The notes beneath the pieces are model-generated. The model was given only the letters and a program-made list of their open reading frames with translations, did no database searches and was not told the origin of the DNA. From JAEEJA01 sp036343175 (GTDB lineage Bacteria; Bacillota; Clostridia; Lachnospirales; Lachnospiraceae), in contig JAZASR010000026.1 in assembly GCA_036343175.1 (NCBI GenBank), positions 1 to 27,370 on the forward strand: DNA of 27,370 nt, written 5' to 3'. The position numbers and the translations under genes are program-made. The stretch's first letter is position 1. The number at the start of each line of letters is the position of its first letter. Below are positions 6,950 to 16,609 of this stretch, one piece after another.

Positions 6950-8245
6950 TCATGCGTTAAGCAGCCCTTTATTCTTAAGATATTGCATAGACATGGCAAT
7001 GCCGAATTTCGCATGGTAATATGTGAGGCCGCCCTGGAAATATGCTGTATAAGGCGGCAGAAGCGGTCCGTCCGCTGAAAGTTCGATCGATGAGCCGGAG
7101 ACAAATGAACCGGCTGCCATTATGACATCGCTATGGTAGCCTGGCATGGCATATGGTTCGGGAGCAACATAGGAATCGACCGGTGATCCTGCCTGAATGC
7201 CCTTGCAGAATTCGATCAGCCTGTCAGGTGTAAGGAATTCCACTGCCTGGATTATATCATTTCGCTCTTCAGCAGCTGTCGGAATGCACTTATATCCAAG
7301 TCCCTCATAAAGGACTGCTGAAAGCATGGCTCCTTTAAGGGCCTCTGATGTAACCTTAGGTGCCAGGAATAGTCCCTGATAAAATGACCTCAGTACGCCA
7401 AGGGTCGCTCCGACTTCTTTTCCAAGTCCCGGAGCTGTAAGCCTGTTTGCGCAGAGCTCTATAATATCATTTCTGCCGCAGATATATCCGCCTATAGGGG
7501 CAAGTCCGCCGCCCGGATTCTTTATGAGTGAGCCGACGACCATGTCGGCTCCCACGTCTGAAGGTTCCTTAATGTCAACAAATTCACCATAGCAGTTGTC
7601 CACCATGATAATGACCTCAGGCTTTATGGATCTGATATATTTTATAAGCTCTCCTATCTCATCCACTGAATATGTATGTCTTGTATCATAACCCTTTGAC
7701 CTCTGTATCTCTACAAGCTTTGTCTTATCAGAGACAGCTGCCTTTATTCCCGGAAGATCGAATGTCTCATCGGGAAGCAGATCCACCTGCTTATATGTTA
7801 TCCCATAATCCTTTAATGACCCGGGAGGGTTCTGTTCCTTTATGCCTATGATGCCTTCTAGTGTATCATAGGGTCTTCCTGCAGGACAGAGCATCTCATC
7901 TCCGGGACGAAGGACCGCTGAAAGGGCAAGGGACAGGGCATGTGTGCCGCATGTTATCTGCGGACGCACAAGAGAAGTCTCTGTGCCGAATATATCAGCA
8001 TAGACTGATTCAAGCGTTTCCCTCCCGTAGTCATCATAACCGTATCCTGTAGTTGATCCCAGGCACTCATAAGAGACCCTGTTCTTTCTGAATGCATTCA
8101 GGACTTTTATCTGATTGATCTCAGCGATCCTGTCAGCCTTGTCAAAACGGTCTTTAAGTCCGGCTTCTGCTTTTTCGATAAGTTCGAATATTTCATCGTC
8201 TATGCCGGCTGACCTGTATATTTCTTTTAAACTTTCTGCTTTCAT
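6950..8245 (-). CDS. PLP-dependent methionine gamma-lyase family protein (aluminium resistance type)
   Basis: Fold-type I PLP enzyme of the Met_gamma_lyase Pfam family, often annotated as an aluminium-resistance protein or cystathionine beta-lyase-like protein. Length is 431 residues, normal for the family. PLP-site landmarks are the QITCGTHALSLAL segment (96-108, phosphate cup), MVDNCYGEF (214-222, with Asp216 expected at the pyridine nitrogen) and SLIKNPGGG (239-247) with Lys242 as the likely Schiff-base lysine. Predicted activity is C-S lyase or transfer on sulfur amino acids. The true substrate is unknown and the metal-resistance name is weakly founded. It lies 72 bases downstream of the ATP-grasp gene, on the same strand, and ends at a strong terminator, so it is probably the last gene of its transcript. 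Confidence 0.85.
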   Translation of the reverse strand: MKAESLKEIYRSAGIDDEIFELIEKAEAGLKDRFDKADRIAEINQIKVLNAFRKNRVSYECLGSTTGYGYDDYGRETLESVYADIFGTETSLVRPQITCGTHALSLALSAVLRPGDEMLCPAGRPYDTLEGIIGIKEQNPPGSLKDYGITYKQVDLLPDETFDLPGIKAAVSDKTKLVEIQRSKGYDTRHTYSVDEIGELIKYIRSIKPEVIIMVDNCYGEFVDIKEPSDVGADMVVGSLIKNPGGGLAPIGGYICGRNDIIELCANRLTAPGLGKEVGATLGVLRSFYQGLFLAPKVTSEALKGAMLSAVLYEGLGYKCIPTAAEERNDIIQAVEFLTPDRLIEFCKGIQAGSPVDSYVAPEPYAMPGYHSDVIMAAGSFVSGSSIELSADGPLLPPYTAYFQGGLTYYHAKFGIAMSMQYLKNKGLLNA

Positions 8246-8317
8246 TATCTTACCTTTCTGAATGTGTCTGATATTATGATGTATGTGCCAAAGGTATTTT
8301 TACATATATTTTCTGAT

Positions 8318-9250
8318 CTATGTGACATTTCTTATAATATGATCCACGATCAGGTCACAGACGTCTACTCCGGTGCATTCTGTTATATTCACGAAATGGG
8401 CATTGGAGTTTATTTCACAGATCGTATCAGCAGGGGCAGACGGTCCATGAGAGAACATAAGATCGACCCCTCCGAAATCAAGACCAAGTGCCCTGACAGC
8501 ACTGACGGCAAGAGCTTTTTCAGATCCATCCGCTTTATAGGCTTCACAGGTACCTCCGTTAGTTACATTAGAACGGAAGTCTCCCGGGGGAGCTGTTCTT
8601 TTCATTGCGCATACAGCACGATCTCCGATCACTTCGATCCGGATGTCTGTTCCTTCTGAGGCCTCTATATACCTCTGGGCTATCATAGGTCTGCCTTTGC
8701 AGGACCTTATTCTGTAAGTAAATTCCTCCCTGTCTCTTACTAAATAAACCTGGGCACCGAAAGACCCAAAGCACTCCTTTAAGACCACCGGATAATGAAG
8801 CTTATCTTCAATATCATCTATAAATGACATATCTGTATAACCTATATTTTCATATGTCATGGGGAGAATAAATGTATCGATAACAGGGAGCCTTTCATCT
8901 TTCCAGTTATTTAACAGCTTAAGGTAAGTCATTGCCTTGTCATCAGACCAGGCAATAGAGGAGATAGTATTGAATATTCTAAGGGGCTTTTTAAAGCTCT
9001 CAAGAGCCCTGCCAGTCCTTATATCCTTATCAAAGCAGATGACAAAGTCTGACTTTAAGAGGACCTCCTCTGCCATATCTGAAAATCTAAGTCTTCCATC
9101 TATGAAAGCAGGCATGAAGAAATCATTGCCATAAGCTTTCGCATCTATCCCTTTCTTCCTGCACGCGTCTAAAAGACATGCCACATGTTCGGAGAACTTC
9201 CGGGTATTGAGGAATTTATTGTATATTATGATTCCGATGCCTGGTTTCAT
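8318..9250 (-). CDS. RimK-like ATP-grasp ligase
   Basis: ATP-grasp carboxylate-amine ligase of the RimK/LysX-like group, 310 residues. The N-terminal third is an alpha/beta preATP-grasp domain. The ATP-grasp core starts with VVLKECFGSFGAQV (155-168; Lys158 and the flexible glycine loop) and continues with QRYIEA (192-197) and the metal and phosphate ligands DIRI (202-205), GGVDL (260-264, Asp263) and EINSNAHF (279-286; Glu279, Asn281). This pattern is that of enzymes adding an amino acid to an acyl-phosphate, for example glutamate to a protein or small molecule. The acceptor is not evident. AGGAGG lies 11 bases before the ATG. It sits between ftsK and the PLP enzyme; the ATP-grasp/PLP pair suggests a shared amino-acid modification step, which is inference only. 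Confidence 0.82.
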   Translation of the reverse strand: MKPGIGIIIYNKFLNTRKFSEHVACLLDACRKKGIDAKAYGNDFFMPAFIDGRLRFSDMAEEVLLKSDFVICFDKDIRTGRALESFKKPLRIFNTISSIAWSDDKAMTYLKLLNNWKDERLPVIDTFILPMTYENIGYTDMSFIDDIEDKLHYPVVLKECFGSFGAQVYLVRDREEFTYRIRSCKGRPMIAQRYIEASEGTDIRIEVIGDRAVCAMKRTAPPGDFRSNVTNGGTCEAYKADGSEKALAVSAVRALGLDFGGVDLMFSHGPSAPADTICEINSNAHFVNITECTGVDVCDLIVDHIIRNVT

Positions 9251-9317
9251 ATCCTCTTATACCTCCTAAAATTATCGCATTCCCGGCACCCTTATACCAT
9301 TGTCACCATTTTAATGA

Positions 9318-12300
9318 TCACTTCATATTGGTGAGTATCTCATCAAGTCCCTGCATATCTACAAGTATCTTTCTCGGTTTTGTACCTTCTGAAGGTCCGA
9401 CTATTCCATAGTCGCAGAGCTGATCGAGTATCCTTCCCGCACGGTTGAATCCTATGGAGAACTTTCTCTGAAGCTGGCCTGCCGATGCCCTTTCCGACTC
9501 GATCACGAATCTTGCGCACTGCTCGAAAAGTTCATCGACATTGGACGCTGGATCTGAAGAGCCATTGCCGGTATCAGAGCTTTCTGCCGACCAGTCTATA
9601 GATTTGTCATATTCAGGCGGATCATTATGCTCTTTAAGGAAATCAACGACCTTTTCAACATCACTGTCTGTGATGAAAGCGCCCTGAAGCCTTGTCGGCT
9701 CAGTGCTTCCGGACGGGTAAAAAAGCATATCTCCCTTTCCTATGAGTCTCTCTGCTCCGGGCATATCCAGTATGGTCCTCGAGTCGATCTGAGATGCTAC
9801 CTGAAAGGCTATTCTTGAAGGAATATTTGCTTTTATGACACCTGTAATGACGTTAACGGACGGTCTCTGAGTCGCAAGCACAAGATGGATGCCTGCTGCA
9901 CGAGCAAGCTGGGCAAGGCGCATGACAGCATCCTCGACGTCCTTTGAAGCAACCATCATGAGGTCTGCGAACTCATCGACGATTATTACGAGTGAAGCCA
10001 TCTTCTTAAGGCCGGCATCGGCTGCCTTCTGATCCGTCTTTATCTTTTCATTGTAGCCCCTGATATTCCTTACGCCGAGCTCCTTGAAAAGATTATATCT
10101 GTTCATCATCTCCGCAACAGCCCAATTGAGCGCTGCCGCAGCTTCCTTGGGATCGGTCACTACCGGTCTAAAGAGATGCGGAATCCCATTGTATACGGAG
10201 AGCTCTACGACCTTAGGATCTATCATTATCATCTTTACATCCTCAGGACTTTCCCTGTAAATAATACTCATGATAATGGTATTGATGCAGACCGATTTAC
10301 CTGAGCCTGTAGCTCCTGCTATCAGCAGATGAGGCATCCTTGCAACGTCTGTAATGATGATGTTTCCATAGATATCCTTACCGACGGCAAATGGAACTGC
10401 TGCCTTGCTGTTCTTAAATGATTCACCGAGCAGTTCCCTGAATGATACAAGATCAGCCTTCTCATTGGGTACTTCTATACCGACTGCGGACTTGCCCGGA
10501 ATAGGAGCTTCTATTCTGATATTGGAAACAGCCAGAGCAAGCTTGATATCATCGGCAAGATTTGTGATCTTATTGACCCTGATGCCCTTCTGGGGAAGGA
10601 TCTCATATCTTGTGATCGATGGTCCTCTCGTGACTTCACCGAGTGATACATTTACGCCGAAGCTCTTTAAAGTCTCAACAAGTGTAATACCAGTCTCCTT
10701 AAGTGCTCTTGCATCAGCTGTAGTCTGCTGCCTGGCATCACCTGACAGCAGTGAAACAGGCGGGAATACGTATGGCTTGCGGGGCTTTTCCGGCTCCTCA
10801 GTCTTTTTCTGTACAGCTGACAGGTCGACCTTTGGTTCATAGACGCCTGCCATAGGCTTGCTTATGGATCTTCCCTGTGTACTGCTGATAGAATTTTCCT
10901 GTGTACTGCTTATAGAACCTGCCTGAGTACTGCCGGCAGAAATGCCTGCAGATGAAATATTTGCAGCCGCTTTTTCAATATTATTCGCCTTATCTATCTC
11001 ATTCTGATATTTTACAGCAGCAGGAGTATCATTGTTGAATACCTTAAATGGATCTTTTGTATCTGAAGATCGCTCTTCACTGCTCTCAGTGATCTTAGCA
11101 GGATCCTGACCATTAACCTGCTCTTCATTGCCCTCAGTGATCTCAGCGGGGTCATGACCAGCAGCCTGCTCTCTGCTGCCTTCAGAATCAGACACTGAAG
11201 AGACAGGAGCAGATCTTAATTCTGCTGTATCAGAAGCAGCTGAGGAAGGCTTTATCTCAGCCTCATCAGAAACAGCTGAGGAAGGCTTTATCCTAGCCTC
11301 ATCAGAAGCAGCGGAAGAAGGTCTTACGGCAGCTGCCTCTCCCTCTTCCTTCCTAACCCCCGGAATATAATTCTCATCATCATAAGGATTATCCTCATTA
11401 TGTTCATCCTCATTATCAGCAAAAAGCCCTTCTTTTAAAGGATTCTCATATTTATTGTCCGATATATGGGTCTTAAGGCCCTCCGGGATATCATTTGAAT
11501 TTTTAAAAGCACCATCCTCACTCCCCGGGATATCATCTGAAGTTTTTAAAACACCATTCTCAACATTTTCTGCCAGAGATGTATGAGAAGCGTTTCTTAC
11601 TGCAGGGGTATCCGCCTGTGCCTGTATCTTTGGATCGCCTTCACTTTCTATTGTATCTGTAACATCCTGACCATTGATATTCACTTTGAAAGCATCACTG
11701 ATCACCGGCATTTCAGAATCGTCAGACTGCTTCTGATCGGAAATATCAGTATTATTATTCAGTCTGTTGTCACCAGAACCAAGAGGACCTGGCTTTGATG
11801 GGCCGGCAGATGAAGATGCACAGTTCATCCCTGCTTTCAAGCTTCTGTTAATGCGTGCTGCGTTTTCTGAATATTTATCCCTGGTATTTCTTACATCCCC
11901 ACCGGCATTTATGTTTTCCGGGTCAGGTAAGTCGGCAGGATTTTTCTGGACTTTTTCATCATTCTGGGCAAATAAGATATCAGGCCCCTCTTTTTCATCT
12001 GAAAGAATATTTACCTGAAGACCCATGCCGGATGCCTTATCTGTATTATCTTCAGGAAAAGTATTGGAGGCATTCTTATTGCCGGCAATTCCTATCACAG
12101 GACCTTCATCCGGTAAGCTTTGAGCTTTTCCGGAGCTCTGAACACCCATATTCTGCTGCCTGCCATGAACTGACCGGCTGTCAGCATGATATCCATTATC
12201 TGAACGGTCAGTCTTATCCGAGGTATCATTCATAAGACTTTTCTTAAGCTTTCTCGAAAAACCGCCCCTTGGACGATCCTCTTCATCGCCATATGATAGA

Positions 12301-13157
12301 GGATCATTATCATGGAGATCTTCATCGCCATAATATGCTTCATCATCAGAGAAGTCCGCTTCTTCGTCATCATAATATTCTTCATCATGACCACTTTTAC
12401 GGCGGGAGAACCTTCCTCCAACGAATTTTCTTAATGAATAATCAGGTTCTTTATAGCCATTATTTTCTTTTGAATATCTCACCTTATCCTCCATCTCAAG
12501 GTTATAGCTGTTTTCTTCACGGATAGCTGCAAGTATCTCCCTTCCAAAGGCAATATAACAGGCTATCATAGCTAAAGCTATCCAGAAAAGAACTGCACCG
12601 GCAGAGCCTGTCACATATATGAAAAAATTATTTAATGTATCGCAGATAATGCCGCCATTTCCCTTTCCGCCATTCATGATGTCAGAAAAAGAAGCATAAA
12701 GGCAGCGCAGGAAATTATCTTCAGATTCATGCTCTGTCCTGTAGTAATCCATTAATGTCTGCTCGGCAGTTCCAAGCTGAATAACAGCTTCAAGAGAAAG
12801 TATCATCAGATTGATCCCGATCGTCTGCCTTATCCTCTTTGAGCGCTCCTGATCACCTTTTTCTCTTATATATGCATAGGAAATTATGAGATCAAGCGGC
12901 AGAAGCCAGGCGATCCAGCCGAATATTCCGAAGAAAAGCCCGCCCATTATGACGCCTAAGCCCTTGCAGGCTCCTAAGAAACAGAGATAAAGGAATAAAG
13001 CAATTATTGAAAAAATAATGATGCGAAGGACGAAACCAAATGTCTTTTTGTCCTTATATTCATTAATGCTGTCAGTATCCTTCTCTGGTTTTGAACTTTT
13101 TACGGTATTATCATCTGCGGCGGAGACTGATATTTTCTTTTTTTTGGTCTGAGCCAA
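9318..13157 (-). CDS. ftsK: FtsK/SpoIIIE DNA translocase with long repeat-rich linker
   Basis: Membrane-anchored hexameric DNA pump that clears chromosome ends from the division or sporulation septum. Counting from an in-frame GTG at 13166, membrane helices lie at about 44-65, 70-98, 112-131 and 182-207. A linker spans about 215-790, with acidic-aromatic, Ser/Ala and Gln/Ser repeats. The motor has Walker A GATGSGKS (951-958) and Walker B VIIVDEFADL (1060-1069), and a winged-helix gamma domain that reads KOPS/SRS-type DNA sites lies at about 1210-1275. FtsK/SpoIIIE proteins in Firmicutes are usually 750-950 residues; the excess is the linker. Start choice: the GTG lies inside the apparent ribosome binding site GAGGTG (13164-13169), which is 6 bases from a TTG at 13157, so I place the start there (1279 residues, beginning MAQTKKKK). 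FtsK versus SpoIIIE cannot be decided from sequence. Confidence 0.93.
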   Translation of the reverse strand: MAQTKKKKISVSAADDNTVKSSKPEKDTDSINEYKDKKTFGFVLRIIIFSIIALFLYLCFLGACKGLGVIMGGLFFGIFGWIAWLLPLDLIISYAYIREKGDQERSKRIRQTIGINLMILSLEAVIQLGTAEQTLMDYYRTEHESEDNFLRCLYASFSDIMNGGKGNGGIICDTLNNFFIYVTGSAGAVLFWIALAMIACYIAFGREILAAIREENSYNLEMEDKVRYSKENNGYKEPDYSLRKFVGGRFSRRKSGHDEEYYDDEEADFSDDEAYYGDEDLHDNDPLSYGDEEDRPRGGFSRKLKKSLMNDTSDKTDRSDNGYHADSRSVHGRQQNMGVQSSGKAQSLPDEGPVIGIAGNKNASNTFPEDNTDKASGMGLQVNILSDEKEGPDILFAQNDEKVQKNPADLPDPENINAGGDVRNTRDKYSENAARINRSLKAGMNCASSSAGPSKPGPLGSGDNRLNNNTDISDQKQSDDSEMPVISDAFKVNINGQDVTDTIESEGDPKIQAQADTPAVRNASHTSLAENVENGVLKTSDDIPGSEDGAFKNSNDIPEGLKTHISDNKYENPLKEGLFADNEDEHNEDNPYDDENYIPGVRKEEGEAAAVRPSSAASDEARIKPSSAVSDEAEIKPSSAASDTAELRSAPVSSVSDSEGSREQAAGHDPAEITEGNEEQVNGQDPAKITESSEERSSDTKDPFKVFNNDTPAAVKYQNEIDKANNIEKAAANISSAGISAGSTQAGSISSTQENSISSTQGRSISKPMAGVYEPKVDLSAVQKKTEEPEKPRKPYVFPPVSLLSGDARQQTTADARALKETGITLVETLKSFGVNVSLGEVTRGPSITRYEILPQKGIRVNKITNLADDIKLALAVSNIRIEAPIPGKSAVGIEVPNEKADLVSFRELLGESFKNSKAAVPFAVGKDIYGNIIITDVARMPHLLIAGATGSGKSVCINTIIMSIIYRESPEDVKMIMIDPKVVELSVYNGIPHLFRPVVTDPKEAAAALNWAVAEMMNRYNLFKELGVRNIRGYNEKIKTDQKAADAGLKKMASLVIIVDEFADLMMVASKDVEDAVMRLAQLARAAGIHLVLATQRPSVNVITGVIKANIPSRIAFQVASQIDSRTILDMPGAERLIGKGDMLFYPSGSTEPTRLQGAFITDSDVEKVVDFLKEHNDPPEYDKSIDWSAESSDTGNGSSDPASNVDELFEQCARFVIESERASAGQLQRKFSIGFNRAGRILDQLCDYGIVGPSEGTKPRKILVDMQGLDEILTNMK
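11217..11324 (-). repeat. 36-base tandem repeat inside ftsK linker
   Basis: Three in-frame copies of a 12-residue unit (R/K-PSSA-A/V-SD-E/T-A-x-I/L) lie at residues 615-650 of the GTG-numbered product. A fourth, decayed copy may follow. It encodes a disordered Ser/Ala segment. Shorter repeats lie nearby: a 16-residue unit with DPA-x-ITE at 11079-11174 and an 8-residue SISSTQ unit at 10857-10937. Confidence 0.75.
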
Positions 13158-13265
13158 GATAAGCACCTCATTTCTGGTATGTTAATGAAAAATGACCTTT
13201 CTGTTAAACCTTAAAATTTTATTTTCAGGAAGATCATCACCGGCCATTAAAAACACCAATGATTT

Positions 13266-16200
13266 TCAGAAGAACAATGCCTTCAGATCTTCTTCCGTAA
13301 GCTTATTCAGGAAGACCTCATTAGACTCTATCACATTGGAATAAAGTGCTTTCTTCCTGTATTGAAGCTCATCTATCTTCTCTTCTATAGAATCCTTTGT
13401 AATAAACCTTATTACCTGAACCTTCCTCTTCTGGCCTATCCTGTATGCACGGTCTGTAGCCTGTTCTTCAACAGCAGGATTCCACCACGGGTCAAAGTGG
13501 ATGACCGTATCCGCTCCGGTAAGATTAAGCCCTGTTCCGCCGGCCTTCAATGAGATAAGGAAAACATTGCAGTAACCTTTATTAAAGTCACGGACGAACC
13601 TCTTGCGGTCTGCAGGATTAGTGGCTCCCGAAAGATAGAAATAATCGATATCAAGCATATCCAGCTGCTCAGCAATGATGGTAAGCATGGATGTAAATTG
13701 CGAAAATATTATTACCGAGTGGCCGCTCTCAAGCATCTGAGGCAGTTTCTCCATAAGCAGGTCCATCTTTCCTGAACCGCCTTCATAGTTCTCTATAAAT
13801 GTCGACGGATGGCAGCATATCTGACGGAGACGTGTAAGGGCAGCAAGTATCTGTATCCTGCCTCCCGCTTCAGAGACCGACTCATGCTCAGCTATCTCCA
13901 CCCTTATCCTCGAAAGGTATGCGTGATATATCTTTTCCTGCTTCCTTGTCATCTCCGCAAATACCCTGGTCTCGATCTTATCCGGAAGGTCTGAAAGGAC
14001 ATCCTTCTTCATACGCCTAAGGACAAAAGGCCTGATCTTTGCCTTAAGGTCTCTGAGCCTTACTTCGTCGTCTTCCTTAATGATAGGCTTCTCATATATC
14101 GCAGAGAACTTTGAATACTTTGGGAAGAAGCCCGGCATGATAAACTCAAATATCGACCAGAGCTCGGAAAGAGAGTTCTCAACAGGGGTACCGGTAAGAG
14201 CAAAGCGGTGGCGGGCACGGACAGACTTCACTGCCCGGGCGCCAAGCGAGGACTGGTTCTTTATGAACTGGGCCTCATCTATAAATACATTATCATATTC
14301 TTGTGTCTTTATAACGCCTATATCCTTTCTGATAAGAGGATAGGTCGTTATAACCACATCCATACCTGATTCATTTATTGCCTTCTCACGTTCTGCCGGA
14401 GTTCCGGAAGCTATTATTGTCTTAAGAGAAGGAGCAAACTTTTCGAATTCCTCCTGCCAGTTGTAGGCAAGTGAAGTCGGGCAGATAACAAGATTCTTTA
14501 CTTTATGTGGCTTAAGCGTCTCATCAGGACTTTTCTTTTTAGCTTCTTTTGCTTTTGCCTTCTTATAAGCAGCTATAGACTCTTCTTTGCATGAAAGCAT
14601 ATATGCTATACTCTGCAGCGTCTTTCCAAGGCCCATATCATCAGCAAGTATACCGCCCATCTCATAGTGGGCAAGAGTCTTCATCCATTTGAAGCCGGTG
14701 ACCTGATAAGGCCTCATGATATTTTTCAGACTTTCAGGAACCGGGTAATCAGCACTTTCAGGATCCTTTAAGTCGGCGAGCAGCTTATGATATGATCCAT
14801 CCTTATCGATATGAGTTGTAAGTCTGGACAGATTTTCAAGATAAGTAATATCATGCTTTCTGAGATATATCTCATTTCCTTCTATGGAATCAGCATTTTC
14901 CAAAAGACTTTCAATGATATTAACATGCTTGCGATCCTTGGTCATATCGACAAATGAGCCATCCTTCAGGCGGAAATACTTTTTCTTAAGCTTAATGGCT
15001 CTGAAAAAGTCCTTTAATTCTTCATCGGGAACAGTTGAATATGCCATGCTCATTTCAAGGAGATTTATATTTGTATTGACTCTGATAAGGGCATTGATAT
15101 GTCCTGCGCGCCTGATGCCGGCATTCCTGTAATTCTTTGAAAAATACACCTCAAAGTTGTCTGTAAGAGCGGAAAGACGCGAGGTCATGAGTTCAAAGAT
15201 GGCATCTTCATTCTTAAGGATGAATAAGTCATCTTTAACTGTAAACCCAAGCTCATAGAGTATGCGTGTCAGGCGCTTTTCCTCCTGGCTGTCACGTATA
15301 AGTACCTTTTTCGATGAAAATGCTTCATCCACAAGCGGATTTATCTTATATTTGCCATAATTAAATGACACGGCGGCGGTAAGGGCATGACGCGCCCCTT
15401 CCTCTATATCCAGTCTTATCACCGGCTTCAAAGGCTCAATAATATATATATTTGTAAGCTCCTCAGGTATATTTATTATCATATTCTTCTTGACCTGGGG
15501 AAGGACGCTCTCTATAAAGCGTGTCTTATTCTCACCGGAGAACTTAAGCCTCTTTACATCGCCGGAGTAAAGCGCGCTGAAAAATGGCAGCAGGCTCGTC
15601 ACGAAATCATTATCCGGGAGATAGAGCTTATTATTATAATACAGCATGGATCCATCTGAAGATAAGGCTACTATCCTCTGATCCTTTTTATTGTCAACTA
15701 TTATGGAATCCGGTTCCTCATTGGAGATATCAAAGGCAACATCGGGATTGCCTGAAACTATCTCCACGCTCTCAAAGTCCTTGCCGAATATATTCATATC
15801 GATCGTAAGACCCACCGAGTCTTTCAGGAGCTGAACGAGCATCTTCTTTGAAAGAACTGTATCCAGTGAATTGATCAGATTCGTATAATATGTCTTTCCG
15901 AGGGCTGTCTGAATCTCATATATTTCATTCAGATAACCGATCACCCTCTTGGATTGCTCGTCAAATTCACATTCACCGGGCAGGAAATTGAAATTCTTAC
16001 CAAGATGTATGGCCTTGCCGCCGTAGTAATCCTGGATGAATTTTTTTATATTATTTATCTTGTAGAACTTGTCGACACCGGCATAAAATGACACGGTTGC
16101 TGTATTTGTATTTTTGTCGGAAAGAATAGCCGGAACGTTAAGATGATATGTGATCCTGTAATAGGTCTCGGGAACGATCCTGAATTCTCTTTTCCTGAAA

Positions 16201-16550
16201 TAATCGATGATCTTCCAGGCTTCCTTATCCTCTTCTGCAGAAAGCTTTTCCATGGCTTCGTGGCGGACCTGGTAGTCGCTTATATAAAGAAGCACGGCAA
16301 CTACATGCTTGCACACCTCATGAGTGCGCACATGGGTAGGACAGTTGCATTCGTGTAATATGTCACCATCCTCATTGAAACCTATAGAAACATGATAGGT
16401 GCCCTGTCCCATAACGACAGCGTGGTATTCTTCGGCAGTTTCATTCCATGTGACATTTTTGACTGCGTGCTCTGTAAAATACCTCATGCCGCGGGAAAAG
16501 ATCCTCTCAGACGAGAGAGAACGGATACCTTCTTTTGTTATCAGTTTCAT
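13266..16550 (-). CDS. SWIM zinc-finger SNF2 family ATP-dependent helicase/translocase
   Basis: Swi2/Snf2-type double-strand DNA translocase related to RapA/HepA. Counted from a TTG at 16562, an N-terminal SWIM zinc motif reads CNCPTHVRTHEVCKH (72-86; Cys72, Cys74, Cys84, His86). A central region of about 500 residues matches the SNF2-associated domain found with such proteins in Firmicutes. The helicase core has DDMGLGKT (641-648), DEAQ (762-765), LTGTPVEN (789-796) and C-terminal motifs with GGTGLNLTGAD and QATDRAYRIGQ. A Lys-rich insert at about 665-688 follows motif I. Start choice: the upstream TTG lies within GGAGG, and an ATG at 16550 sits 5 bases after that site, so 1094 residues are predicted. 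The cellular role of the bacterial SWIM/SNF2 group is poorly known; RNA polymerase recycling or DNA repair are guesses from relatives. Confidence 0.9.
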   Translation of the reverse strand: MKLITKEGIRSLSSERIFSRGMRYFTEHAVKNVTWNETAEEYHAVVMGQGTYHVSIGFNEDGDILHECNCPTHVRTHEVCKHVVAVLLYISDYQVRHEAMEKLSAEEDKEAWKIIDYFRKREFRIVPETYYRITYHLNVPAILSDKNTNTATVSFYAGVDKFYKINNIKKFIQDYYGGKAIHLGKNFNFLPGECEFDEQSKRVIGYLNEIYEIQTALGKTYYTNLINSLDTVLSKKMLVQLLKDSVGLTIDMNIFGKDFESVEIVSGNPDVAFDISNEEPDSIIVDNKKDQRIVALSSDGSMLYYNNKLYLPDNDFVTSLLPFFSALYSGDVKRLKFSGENKTRFIESVLPQVKKNMIINIPEELTNIYIIEPLKPVIRLDIEEGARHALTAAVSFNYGKYKINPLVDEAFSSKKVLIRDSQEEKRLTRILYELGFTVKDDLFILKNEDAIFELMTSRLSALTDNFEVYFSKNYRNAGIRRAGHINALIRVNTNINLLEMSMAYSTVPDEELKDFFRAIKLKKKYFRLKDGSFVDMTKDRKHVNIIESLLENADSIEGNEIYLRKHDITYLENLSRLTTHIDKDGSYHKLLADLKDPESADYPVPESLKNIMRPYQVTGFKWMKTLAHYEMGGILADDMGLGKTLQSIAYMLSCKEESIAAYKKAKAKEAKKKSPDETLKPHKVKNLVICPTSLAYNWQEEFEKFAPSLKTIIASGTPAEREKAINESGMDVVITTYPLIRKDIGVIKTQEYDNVFIDEAQFIKNQSSLGARAVKSVRARHRFALTGTPVENSLSELWSIFEFIMPGFFPKYSKFSAIYEKPIIKEDDEVRLRDLKAKIRPFVLRRMKKDVLSDLPDKIETRVFAEMTRKQEKIYHAYLSRIRVEIAEHESVSEAGGRIQILAALTRLRQICCHPSTFIENYEGGSGKMDLLMEKLPQMLESGHSVIIFSQFTSMLTIIAEQLDMLDIDYFYLSGATNPADRKRFVRDFNKGYCNVFLISLKAGGTGLNLTGADTVIHFDPWWNPAVEEQATDRAYRIGQKRKVQVIRFITKDSIEEKIDELQYRKKALYSNVIESNEVFLNKLTEEDLKALFF

Positions 16551-16609
16551 TAATGCCTCCAAGCGAAATAATAATTCTAATAATAAACAGATATTATAAA
16601 CTTTTAATA

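Noticed and set aside
8264..8659. 131-residue plus-strand frame upstream of the PLP-enzyme gene
   Set aside because: Overlaps the 3' half of the ATP-grasp gene, which has recognised motifs; no ribosome binding site.
10405..10842. 145-residue plus-strand frame inside ftsK
   Set aside because: Lies opposite the conserved motor domain and has no initiation signal.
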